Part shown: positions 34,146-45,837 of the stretch, piece after piece
Layout of the letters: each line of letters starts with the position of its first letter
Numbering within the stretch: position 1 is the first letter of the stretch
From: Vitis vinifera
Taxonomy: Eukaryota; Streptophyta; Magnoliopsida; Vitales; Vitaceae
Direction: 5' to 3'
Assembly (NCBI RefSeq): GCF_030704535.1
Contig: NC_081809.1
Span: 699,501-763,500 of the forward strand
Length of the DNA: 64,000 nucleotides
The notes under the pieces: model-generated
What the model was told of the DNA's origin: nothing
The model's input: only the letters and a program-made list of their open reading frames with translations
Database searches by the model: none
Position numbers and translations under genes: made by a program

Positions 34146-35943
34146 CTTTTTTTTTTTTTTTAAAAAAAGGAAAATAAGAAAAGGAAAGTACCTCAGTACC
34201 ATGCATTGTGACTCACTTCCTACGTTGTTAAATTAATTAATTAATTTTGAAGTATTGTAATTAAATAATGAAAATAAGCATGTGGTCTCATCAATCTTTT
34301 TCAACGAAAATAAGTATTATTTTGATTTAAATTATTTTATGTTTTCCTCACAATATTTATGCAATAAAAAGTTTTTAACCATTCAAAAAATTTTTTTGAA
34401 TAAAAATATTTTTTAAAACAATAATAAAAACCAAAGAGCAAGAGACCCTCTTGATGCCTTCTACACCATGTTCCCAACAATAATATTTAATTTTTTTTTA
34501 AAAAAAAGAGGAAAAATATCTCCAATCACCAAATTCAAACAAGAAGTGAAAAAGTGAAAACCACCCCCACATCCCAAAAAAAAAAAAAAAAAAAGGAAAT
34601 GTAATAAGAGTCCAAAAAGTGAAGTGAGTTATAGGGTGTGATGGCAGTGATGATGAAGGGTGGCAGAAATTGAAAGATGGGAAAAGCAAGCAAAAGTGAA
34701 GTAGACTTTTCTGCAACTTCCATGAGATGCCACGTGGCTAAATTTGAGAAGCCGGGTTTCAATTATTTAATTCGCGCGTGAAATAATGCTCTCGAGGTTA
34801 CACATATATTCGGTATCCTCTTTAAAAGCATATCTCCGCCATAAAAAGCTTAAAACCAAAAACAATAAACAATTATTAATAAATCATTCACTCTGAGATA
34901 TTAAATCCTTCCCCCTCTCCCCTCTCTCTCTTTCTGCTTTTATCTGCAGTACCCAATACAAAGCTTTGGTCCCATTACTAAAAAAACCCTTTTCTTGGGG
35001 AGCTTCTCTTGGAGTTTGAATCTGACGCTTCAAGCAGTTTGAGAGAGTGGGGTTAAAAAAAAAAAAAAAAAAGGCTGGGTTGAGAATATACCCATTTGCA
35101 CAAACCCCAGTGCCAAAAATCTTTCAAACAAAAAGTACAAAAAAAAAAATCCTTGAATCCACCCATTTGGGGATTGCAAGGGTATGATATAGACCCATTT
35201 CAAAAATTTTAAAAATAAGTATAAAAAAATAATTTTCTAGGCTTATCCTCCATATGAACCAAAATTAGGGTTGGAGGAGGGTGATGGGTTGCATGCACAA
35301 AACTTGCAATTAAGGGCAAGTAACTCTGCAATTGTGGGGTAAGGACACGTGTGAGAGCGGGGGAGACCCGGGTAAAAATAAAAATATTAATTTTTTTTAA
35401 AAAAATGGGAGCCTTAAATAACTGACAGAGGAGAGGAACAGGACGATGGGTAGTGTAAAAAAAAAGTGCTTTAAAAGAAGAGACAATGTAGTGAATGTAC
35501 ACACACAAAAATAAATGAATAAAAATAAAAATTAACAAAATTACTCTATATCTTCGGGCATGGATCCACCTTCTTTCTTTCCAGCCTTTTTCCAGAACGG
35601 CGTCGTTTTGGGGGGTTGAGGGAGTGGCCTCATTATCATAATCATCATCTGTTGTTTTCATTGAACTCTGGCTTGATTTGATAGGGGCCAGGTGAGAGAT
35701 TGATACACAAATTATATTTAAAAGAGAAAAAGGGTCCAAGTTTGCTTACATTATTGGTAAAATTAATTAATTAATTTTATAAAAAAAAATAAAAAAAATA
35801 GGAGATGTCAATTGAAGGTAGATGACTAAGTTAGAGAACCATAAAAATAGTGATTGATATAAGGGAAGAGAAGCTTGCTGTCAAAACAAGATAGAGAGTG
35901 AAAAGAGTCCATGGAATGGACAGCTTTGCTTGCTCACCACGTG
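33964..35943 (+). promoter_or_regulatory. Four CACGTG (G-box) sites upstream of the response regulator
   Basis: CACGTG occurs at 33964-33969, 34731-34736 (in the palindrome gccacgtggc), 35346-35351 (gacacgtgtg) and 35938-35943 (ccacgtgtta). The cores with flanking GTGTC or GGC fit bZIP/bHLH G-box or ABRE sites. Four in 2 kb of AT-rich DNA is more than expected by chance. Target gene assignment to the downstream type-B regulator is inference. Confidence 0.45.
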
Positions 35944-36715
35944 TTATTCCCCCCTACTCTTATACCCCCTAATACCCTCTTTGATTTATTTATTTATCAT
36001 CCCAAATATGACTTTTTGTTTACTAAATTTAATGATTAATTAATTTAATTAATTGAGTGATACTGCATTAAGGCATGGGGAACATGTGGTATGTTGTGTT
36101 AGTCTCATCCACCCAAGCCAAAAAGTCTTTGAATGATTCTTAACAAATTTTTTTTGGGAACAAAACTTCATGCAATAATTTTTAGAAATTGTTTTTAAAA
36201 ACACTTTCCAAAGGAAGGGAAGTCAGTTAAGGAAAAATTGAAATTTTTGGGATTGACTTTTGGATAGGGGAAGTAAAACAGCTGGAAGAGTGGGATTGAA
36301 AGGAAAGAAGAGAGAAAAAAAGGGGAGAGGAAAAGGAGAGTTGGGAGTAGATTTGGATGTAATGTGTAGTTAGTTGGGTGGCTGTGGGGTTAGTTAACTT
36401 ATGCTGTGAGCTGGATCCACTCTTACAACACAGACCCACTTTCGATTAAAAAATTCTTTATAATTTTCACAATTGAAAATTTTAAGGGGAAAAAAAATGG
36501 AAAAAAGGGAAGTTGGGGAAGTGCTGAGAATGAGCTTCAAGCACATTACTATACAGCCCATGTCTTCTCCTTCAACCCCATATTAAATATCAAAAATATA
36601 TTGAACTCTCTGCCCAAATCTCCCTTCTTTCTTCTTCTTCCTCTTCACGGATTCCTGGGTTATTCTTGGGGTTTTCTGATTTTGTTGAATTGGGTGTTTG
36701 ATTCGCTATCTATTG

Positions 36716-36736
36716 ATGCAAGCTTCTGTTACGTGA
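36716..36736 (+). other. Short upstream ORF (MQASVT)
   Basis: ATG CAA GCT TCT GTT ACG TGA, ending 49 bases before the response regulator start. It lies in the leader if transcription starts upstream of 36716, which is likely because the pyrimidine-rich leader-like sequence begins near 36600. Confidence 0.45.
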
Positions 36737-36785
36737 TTCGGATTTTTGGGTCTGTTTTTGTGCTTTTGGATCGGGGTTTCAAAGC

Positions 36786-39700
36786 ATGAATCTGGGTAGC
36801 GGACAGGGATCCATGTCGACGGCGAGTTCTAGTGGTGCATGGAAGGCCGGAGATGTGGTCCCCGACCAGTTTCCGGCGGGTCTCCGGGTCCTGGTGGTTG
36901 ATGATGATCCCACTTGTCTCATGATCTTGGAGAAGATGCTCCGGACTTGCCTTTATGAAGGTATCGTTGAATTACTCGAGAAAAAGGATTTTTCTTTTTC
37001 TTCTTCTTCTTCGTTCTGCTTGGGGTTTTCTCTAATTGGATTTGATCTTTTGTATGTTTGATATTTGTTCTTTTTTTTTTTTTCACTTGGGTATTGTTAA
37101 TTTATGGTGTGTACCAGTTGGGCATGGTTGTTCTTGTATTTGTCTGTTGTGTTTGTGAGATTGGAAATCTGTGGTGGAAAAGAACAGAAGGAAGGAAACC
37201 CATCAAGTTGGGTTTAAGATCACATCATAAATCCCATAATTCTGTTTTGATTCAAAATATGGATTTATGTTTAGACTCTGTGATTTGCTTGGACCCAGCA
37301 TATTCTTGTGGGATTTCTTATACTCATGAAGTTCTTCACATGTTTTAAAGAATAATTTGAGTTTTTGATCCTTGACTCTGCTGATAAAAAGTCCATGGTT
37401 TTGTTTCCCTGTTTCTTTTTTCTTGGTTTCTGCTGGATTAATGGTATCCTAGAGATTGGAGGGTTCCAGTTGAGTAATTTCTTGGATGATTGATTTAATT
37501 TGTTGGGAAATTTTCAGTTACTAAATGCAATCGAGCAGAAACAGCATTATCCCTGTTGCGAGGGAATAAAAGCGGGTTTGATATTGTTATAAGCGATGTA
37601 CACATGCCCGACATGGACGGATTCAAGCTCCTTGAGCACATTGGGCTTGAGATGGACCTGCCTGTTATCAGTAAGTATGCTCTTTCAATCACTTAAGATG
37701 GAGTTAGATCACTATGAAACCGGTATTTTTTTTTTTAGTTTATGTTTAAATTCTAATTTTTGTCTCTCTAATTATTGTACAGTGATGTCTGCTGATGACG
37801 GAAAACATGTTGTGATGAAGGGTGTCACTCATGGTGCATGTGATTATTTGATTAAGCCTGTTCGAATTGAGGCGCTGAAGAACATATGGCAGCATGTGGT
37901 TAGGAAGAGGAAGAACGAGTGGAAGGATTTGGAGCAGTCCGGAAGTGTGGAAGATGGAGATCGCCAGCAAAAACCATCAGAAGACGTGGATTATTCGTCT
38001 TCAGCAAATGAAGGGAATTGGAAAAACTCGAAGAGGAGGAAAGATGAGGAAGATGATGCGGAGGAGAGGGATGATACTTCCACCCTGAAGAAGCCGCGGG
38101 TTGTCTGGTCGGTAGAGCTCCACCAACAGTTTGTGGCTGCTGTTAATCAACTGGGCATTGACAGTATGATTCTTTCACCTGTTTCTTTCAGTTTTTTTAT
38201 TCTTATTTTCTTCTTGTCCATATTTTTCTTTGTCGTTCCTTTTATTTCCTTGATTATAAATCTTGTTGCTGGTGCTGGTATTAGAAAGTGTGAAGTTCCT
38301 GTCGATTGTGGGTACCTTTTACTTTTTCATTTGTCTTTATCTCTTTGGATTAAAAGTATCTACTGGACCTTGGAGAAACAACAGGTTTTTTTATGAGGAT
38401 ATGGGAATGTAAGCAACTTGTAATCCTTATTGGATTTATGCCACACTTCTACATGAATGATATTCTGTACTGAGCTTCCAGGCTTTGTAATTACTGTGAT
38501 TTATCACTAAAATATCTTGTTATATTGTTTTGGTCCACCCAATCTAGTTTGTGGGTATTATGTGTTGTTTGACTAGTTCATGCTTATTCAAGAATGTAGC
38601 CATTTGTTTCCACTACACACCGTCCTCTGTTCCTTCATGTTGTGTTCCTAAATACATTGGTATGATGCAGAGGCTGTTCCAAAAAAAATTCTGGAGTTGA
38701 TGAATGTTCCTGGGCTTACTAGAGAAAATGTTGCCAGTCACCTTCAGGTAGAAAATTCTTACGATCTTGATTAGGGAAGAGATCTATGGTTCTAATTTTG
38801 TTTCTGTTATGAAGACTAATGAATGTGGCCACTTCGGTGCAGAAATATCGTTTGTATCTTAGGAGGCTAAGTGGTGTATCACAGCACCAGAATGGGCTCA
38901 ATAACTCTTTCATGGGTCCCCAAGAAGCAACTTTTGGATCAATATCTTCACTTAATGGGCTTGATCTTCAGACTCTTGCTGTTGCGGGTCAACTCCCAGC
39001 ACAAAGCCTCGCCACACTCCAAGCAGCAGGGCTTGGTAGGTCAACTGGTAAATCGGGACTACCTATGCCGCTTGTTGATCAAAGGAACCTCTTTAGTTTT
39101 GAAGCCCCTAAGTTCAGATATGGGGAAGGTCAGCAGCAACAGCAACAACTGAGCAATAGTAGTAAACAAATGAACTTACTACATGGAATCCCGACAACCA
39201 TGGAGCCAAAGCAGCTTGCTACTTTGCGCCATTCTGCACAGTCATTTGGGAGCATAAATATGCAAGTCAATGCCCATGGAAATGACAGTAGCTCTTTACT
39301 GATGCAGATGGCCCAACCACATTCAAGGGCGCAAATACTTAATGAAACTACTGGTAATCATGTTTCCCGGATCGCATCATCCATGGGGCAGCCTGTTTTA
39401 TCAAATGGCATTGCTGGTGGGCTTCTAACAAGAAATGTTATTGTTGAAAATGGCAGAGGGGCTGGATTCAATCCAGTTTCCCAGGGCCCTTCAGTGGTAG
39501 AGTTCCCAATGAACCACACTGCAGAATTGCCAGGTAACAGTTTCCCTCTTGGGACCAATCCTGGGATATCCAGTATCCAATCCAAAGGGCTGTTGGAAGA
39601 GGTTAGCTCAGAAATAAAAGGATCAAGAGGATTTGTTCCAAGTTATGATATTTTTAATGAGTTGCATCAGCCCAAATCTCAAGATTGGGAATTACAAAAT

Positions 39701-40212
39701 GTAGGCTTGACGTTTAATGCCTCTCAACATGCAAACTCTATACCAGGAAACCTGGGTGTCTCGCAATCGGTGTTGGTCCACCAAGTCTTTTCCTCTGGCC
39801 AAAAGAGTGGACAAAACATGAATACGCCTGTTGTTAGCAAGGCTATGTTCTCTGTGGGGGCAGGAAGTGAGCATGGGAACACACACAACATCAGTCAACA
39901 CCTCAACACGCTTGTTGACAGTTCATCAAGGGTCAAGACTGAAAAAATTCTTGATCCATGCTGTGAAATCACCCCCTTCCCTGAACACTATGTTCAGGAG
40001 GATCTCATGAGTGCACTTCTCAAACAGGTAAGTTTCTGTCTCTGTATCCTTGTTGTGGCTTGTTTTTTCAAATGCTTCCATGCAGTTATGATTTTGGGGG
40101 ATAAACAAGAAATAGTTACATTTCCCCTGTTTTCCAGCAGCAGGAAGGCATTGGACCAGTTGAAGGCGAATTTGACTTTGATGGGTATTCCATGGATAAC
40201 ATTCCCGTGTAA
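36786..40212 (+). CDS. ARR2: Type-B response regulator, ARR1/ARR2 group (six exons, 681 aa)
   Basis: Coding exons: 36786-36960, 37518-37670, 37783-38163, 38671-38747, 38843-40027 and 40138-40212; 2046 nt. The receiver domain spans about residues 33-147, with acidic residues at 39-41, the phospho-accepting Asp85 ([12 protein letters not shown]) and Lys134 (YLIKPVR). An acidic/basic linker follows, then the GARP Myb-like DNA-binding domain at about 212-272 ([20 protein letters not shown] through [15 protein letters not shown]). A long Gln/Ser/Asn-rich activation region ends with [11 protein letters not shown] and [12 protein letters not shown], the ARR2-type tail. Family role: nuclear transcription factor at the end of the cytokinin phosphorelay, activated by His-phosphotransfer proteins. 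All catalytic and DNA-binding positions are present. ARR1 versus ARR2 orthology cannot be settled from one sequence. The last acceptor is a tandem CAGCAG. Confidence 0.95.
40132..40140 (+). other. NAGNAG tandem splice acceptor, last exon
   Basis: ttccagcag offers two acceptors three bases apart (after 40137 or after 40140). Use of one or the other adds or drops one Gln (..LLKQQEGIG or ..LLKQEGIG) next to the conserved C-terminal motif, without a frame change. Confidence 0.7.
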
Positions 40213-42520
40213 AACATGCTCCATGCTCCAACTTTCTTTTGTGATTGCAGTTTCTCGTGTACATAGTTGCTGTTTCAGATTAATTTTATTAATCCCTGCT
40301 GGAATTGGGGATGAAGATTCAACTTCATGTCTACTTCATGAAACAGGTTCGCTTGATTTTCACTTAGCCTCATCTTCCTGTTGTGAAAAGCTCTTTCTAC
40401 TTTCTCAATTTGAAGTTAAAAAGACGGCACCAGATGATTAATTCAGATAAATCATTATGTTGGAAGACGGAGGAAAAGCATGTAAAGTAGAGCTGCATGA
40501 TATGCGAACGTGTACATGCAAAATTTTGACTGCTTTTAGTACCCGAATGTAGCGAGCAGCAGCTAACTTTAGGATGCTTGTGAAGTTGTGTTGGGTATGG
40601 GGCAAAAATCCAGATTTGTGGAGATATGGTTTTGAGACATTTGCAGAATTGTAGGAATCTGTCTAACTCTAATAACACCTTAAGCTTGCCTTCTCCTTTA
40701 CTTTCTTTTCTTTTCTTTTCTTTTGTCTTCTTTTTTCTTTAATTTCTTTCTAGGAATTGACTCATAACTGTAGTGTACATATCCTATTTGATTGTTCAAG
40801 GCATAAGTCTGGATATTCTTTTTGGGTTGTTTTCTTGTCCTTTTGGATCTGCTTTATTTTTTACCCTTTGCTACAACCACCTATTCTCTGATGTGATTTA
40901 TTCCTATTCTTCATCCTATTGACAATGTGTTTTTATCATTATTATTATTATTATTATTTGTTATTTTTTTTAGAGAGTTGTGTGAAAATGTTGGAAATAC
41001 TTCTGTCCAAAACATTTGGATTGTGAGTATAGACTAGCCTTCATGGGGGCTTTTTTTTTATTTTTTATTTTTTATTTAAAAAACCATAATTTTTAAAAAA
41101 TATTTTTCAAATCTATGACACTTTGGGTCACGCATTTTGCTAAAATCGTGACTTCAATATAAGTCGTGATTTTAGTATATTTTATTGAAATTGTGTCTTT
41201 AAGATACGATTTTAATGTAAAATATTAAAGATTTCATTAAAATATATAAAGGTTTGGAAAAACAATAAAAATAAAGAAAAAACATGAAAAAGTAGTAAAT
41301 TAATTTGCATAAAAAAAGAAAAAATGAAAAGAAGTGGAGTCATGTTTTGAACCCACAATTTCATGACAATATGCTAAAATTATGTATTTAAGACTGGGTT
41401 TTAAAATTATACATTGGATTGTGTATTGAGAACATGACTTTAAAATAATATATTGAAATTATGTCTTCAAAATAGGTATAAAATGCTGTAATTTTGTGAA
41501 TATTTTTTAAATTACCATCTTTTACAAATATATTTTTTAATTTATTATAAATTTATTAAAAATCCCCTTCATAGAGAAAAGATCCATAAACCTATTTTTT
41601 ATATTTAAGTAATTGAAAATCATTCTCAAAAGCTATTTTTAAATGCATTGTCAAACATATCCTAAATAGCTGATTTATTTCCCCATCATTAGACTGACTC
41701 CTTTTTGATGGGTCCATGATTACTGTTTTTAATAAGCTGTCAAAATCCCTTTTTGATTTGATAAACCCTAGACGGTTGGGAGCCTAATTTGTATTAAACT
41801 CAGCTCACCATAAAGCAACGTGTGCTGTGCTCGTCCTGACTTCCCAACTCCCATTTCTATATCTGCCTACACGGCAAGGCACTTCTATGTTTTCCCTTTC
41901 AAAACAAAAGGCTGAAAACCCAACACATTATTTTTCAGTTAGAGTGGGCCATCATTTCTCAAGTTCCCTTCCACTTTTTCAGTCCCTTTTCTTCTTGAAT
42001 ATCAGAATCATAATCTACAATAAATTCTAATCAAACTATCAGTACCATGGCTGTTGCTCAACTGAATAAAGTTGACAAATAAAATAATCTCAAGGGTAGA
42101 ACACAAATGAAATTTCCACGTTTGTACATAATCTCAAATTTGTTGGCACCAAAGCTACTCTGGTGTGGAGGACACAAGTCAATTGAACAATAGGGATCAT
42201 CAAAACATCCACCCAGGAGATACAAAAAAAAAAAAAAAACAAAGCAGAAAGAATAAACTGAGAAGCCCTGTCCAATACTGTGTACAAATATGGTCTACAT
42301 TAATGGTTTACAACTGCTGGGCAATGGCAACAATTCCCTTCCAAATTAGAGCACAAGAGCTACTTGTATATGCTAATGGCAGTGTAGATGTCTTCTGGTA
42401 ATTAAGGACCGGAAGGAATGCTATAACCCTTGTCTCAACACTCATCAATCAAATCATTTGAAAGAATAAAAGAAATCCAGCAGTGGCTATGTATCCGAGA
42501 ATTCAAACCTCATTCCACAA
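40213..42520. other. 3' untranslated regions and intergenic spacer
   Basis: After the response regulator stop there is 3' untranslated sequence to about 40800. From 41080 to 41560 the sequence repeats related AT-rich phrases (taaaatcgtgacttcaa, gtcgtgattttagta, attgtgtattgagaacatgac) like an old scrambled repeat. The 3' untranslated region of the COBRA-like gene lies just below 42521. No gene was seen. Confidence 0.5.
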
Positions 42521-45500
42521 CTATTGCTGCATCAACATAAGAACTACAATCAATAGGAGGACTGAAATGGTCATAGCTGGGCTCTTCTTGTAACTACTGC
42601 TTGTTGGAAGGACGGATGGAAGTGAGCATTCCTCCCCATTGAAGAATACTTTACTGGGGAACCCAGCCCCACCAGCCACATTGATTCCAGGCGTGGGTTT
42701 CTTTGTAAACGAGATCACTGACTGTTGTTTCCCAGGCACCCTAGGATCCTTCTTTGGGTTGGCTGCGTCTGTTTCTGCCACAAGATAGTTCAAGCCTTCG
42801 ATACCCTGCATGAATATGGTATTGTTAACACCATCCAATGCAGTTGCATTGAATGAGTACATTTTTTCAAAACCAGGGGCTGCTTTGTCCATTTCAACTG
42901 CCGCAAACCAATCAACATAACTAGTTTCACCCCAGTTGAAGATCGTAATCCTTGCAGTCCATCCCCGGCTGTAGTCTGTATATAAATGCCAGTTGATGCT
43001 GACACCACAATTATCGCCACAGGGCATTGGATTTGGAATTGTCAGGTGTTTAAGTTCAGCCCAAGCTTTGGTCAGAGCAGTCCGATTCTCAAATGGAACA
43101 AGAAGAGCCTCTGATGGAAGAAGAATAGCAGCAGCAGTAGTACTACAAGTTTGGCTCGGGGTGCTAGGGCAGCCACATGCACAGGTTTTGCAGGGAACGA
43201 CAGATTCATTATAGTATGCAGAAAATGATACACAGCATTTGGGGCTTGCTCCCTTGGGCTGTGTGATGTTGCAAACCACTTGCCAACTGGCGACGGCAGT
43301 TGAATTTGATGGCAAGCCACTAGTATCAGGGAACTCGCTTGGGCTCACACGCACTGGAGAACCGCATTGATAATCAGGGTTGAGTGTCCCACTGATATTC
43401 CAGTTCTGTGGTGGGGTCAGCTCCGACCGGTTGAGATCTGGGGGCATTTTGTAGACATTCATCTGGAATACTGAAGTTGACTTACTCGGGTCCATTGTTG
43501 GTGGCAGGATTGTACCATTCCGGCAACAGAAAGGGATCAACCCGAGTGTAGTGTCATTGGCCTTTGTTGGAGGCAGGTCGATTATGGTTGGCCTTCTTTC
43601 ACAATTCAATACATTGGAGAAGTCAAGATCCTGGTAGTACTGGCCTTGTTCACCAAATATACAGTCAGTCGTATCAACAATATCTGGATATGCCCCTTTC
43701 ATGCTATTGATAAATTCACCCTTCATCCAGTCCCAGCTTAACTTCCAATCATCGAGACGACCAAGAGGGTTATGGTTTGAGATTGTAATCTGGGCCCAGT
43801 AACTGCTTTCATATGTTCTGGTCACATCATACATTATTGTAAGATCTCCGTTTTGGCGGGGCAGGAACTCATCATCTGAGGAGACGTTTGACTTGTAGTT
43901 TGAATCTTTTGTGCAACAAACTTGCATCTCACTTGTCCCTAAAAAAAAAAAATACCACCAGAAAGTCCACCTATTAGACTAATACTAGATAGACATCAAA
44001 ATTCAATAACCAACTTGCAAAGAAATGCTATATTATATCTTCTACTACCTGGTCAATTCACATAAATCAGCAGGTTCACATAGAGAAAGAAAATGTTCCA
44101 AACAGACAAACAACCCTAATTTTATTTTTTACTTGAAATTTTCTCCCATCATGTCCAAAAACTAAAAAAAGACAACAAGATGACGACAACAACAGCAATA
44201 ATAAAAAATAATTTTCAGTTCTTCCATCTTAGTAAATCCTCTATTATCCCATATTATGCAGATTTCAATAAACCTTTTAATTATATCAAGGCAAAGTTCT
44301 GATAAAACCTAAACTGATCCTCAGATAAAATTTCTGAAAACTAGTGGGAGGAAGAATCTCCATTGTTCTCTGGGAGTGAATAGAATGAGAGAGGATGAAA
44401 TTTTGTAAGTTGAAGAAAACTCCATCTCGTAATTACTTGCAAATACAGATGTCTTAGGCCAATAACAAACATAGGTGGAGATAGAGAATCAAAAGTTACA
44501 TACCAAGTTTCCTACTCTCGTTGACAGATTAAAATCCATGAAACATCATCCAGTACTTGTCCAAACCATATCTAATTATCATCAGTGAATGGGAAAGTAA
44601 TCTATGATCTTCCTTTCACAAATGACAAAAATGCAGGATGCAGATCCTTTAAGATTTTCCAGTAAAATACCACAGCTAAACCTCTGTGCATTTGGGCATG
44701 CTATGAAAGGTTTCTCTAATGAAACAGCTCATATTCTGAGCTAAACACTCAAAACACAACCATCAAAGGAGGACATGATTCTCACAAAAATAAACTAGTG
44801 TGCCAAAACCTAATGAAATTTTTGTTTACCATTTCAACTAGAAAATTTAGCATCATCGCAGGCAATTCAGAAAACCATTCTGAGACTGGATGATTCTGAA
44901 TGGCAGGATTTTTTAAACTGACTTTTGAGAATTGAAAATTTCCATTTACAGGACCAGAGTCCCATTAAATTTCTGACTAAAATTCATCCAGAATCTCAGT
45001 GAATTTCTAATAGAACTACCAGAATTTTCCTGAAAATTTATTTATTTATATCAACTTCAGCAACATGGTCCAATCCAAATTTGAATTTTGCCTAATTTTT
45101 TCCAACCTTTAGTGAACTTAACAACCAAACAACAGTGTACACCTAGCCTGTCTGTGTGAACAGATCCTGCCTAAAATCCCCAAGACATCCAGAATCAAAA
45201 TGCAGGCAAAGAAATCAAATCCAAAAAACCCTAGAAATGAACACGACATAATTGAATCCAAAACCCATGGAAGCAAAAAAAAAAAAAAAAAAGCATTACC
45301 TTGCATAGTGGGTTTAGGGCAAACAAACCCATCGTTAACGAGCGACACATTCGTCGGCATCGGCACATTCGGCGACCCCACTCCGAACTGCGTCCCCACA
45401 AACTGGACCTGAATCTGCATCTGGGTCGTGTCGCCGGCGGTCTCAATCGCCGTCTTGAGATCCGTCGAAGGGTAACCAGCAAAAACGACGCCGCCTCCAA

Positions 45501-45837
45501 CAGTGGCTGGAAGACTAGTACCGTTGGCGAGCACAGCCCCCGAAGCCGACACCAAATACTCCTTATGTTGAAAGCCCACAAAGACCCTCCAAGACTTGAG
45601 CTCCTCGAGCCCATTGTTGAGCACAGTGAGCGTGGACTCGAATCTGTAGGGCTGCTCAGTCGGATCCGAGTTCAGATTCGGCGGGATTTTGGCTCCGCTG
45701 GTGTACGCGTACGACAAGAAGATGCCGTTGCAGGAATCAGCCGTCGGCGACGGCGCCTCAGACTGACACAGAGCGATCGGAATAAGGGCGGCCACGATGA
45801 GATCCAAGACCAACAGCCTAATCAAGCTGAAAGCCAT
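42521..45837 (-). CDS. COBL7: COBRA-like protein, COBL7 group (two exons, 651 aa)
   Basis: Exons 45837-45300 and 43938-42521; 1956 nt joined. Intron 43939-45299 is GT-AG (phase 1). The start chosen is MAFSLIRLL, because a hydrophobic signal peptide ending near [10 protein letters not shown] follows directly; an in-frame ATG ten codons upstream (45867) would bury it. The roughly 150-residue N-terminal extension before the COBRA domain marks the COBL7-11 subgroup. The COBRA domain includes [19 protein letters not shown], the [16 protein letters not shown] cysteine block and CPSTPSQTC. Several N-glycosylation sites (NXS/T) occur. The C-terminus is a short hydrophobic tail ([18 protein letters not shown]) expected of a GPI anchor signal. 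By family it is an extracellular, plasma-membrane-anchored protein linked to cellulose orientation and wall assembly; the substrate of this subgroup is not defined. Confidence 0.94.

Noticed and set aside
35209-35739. 176-codon minus-strand open frame with hydrophobic stretches
   Set aside because: No family resemblance, A/T-driven Phe/Ile/Lys composition and no supporting splice or leader context.
37058-37348. Open frames inside introns 1 and 3 of the response regulator
   Set aside because: They read through splice donors into T-rich intron sequence, and the conserved receiver and GARP domains require the spliced joins.
42090-42287. Small open frames downstream of the COBRA-like gene
   Set aside because: Short, no similarity, in 3' untranslated sequence.
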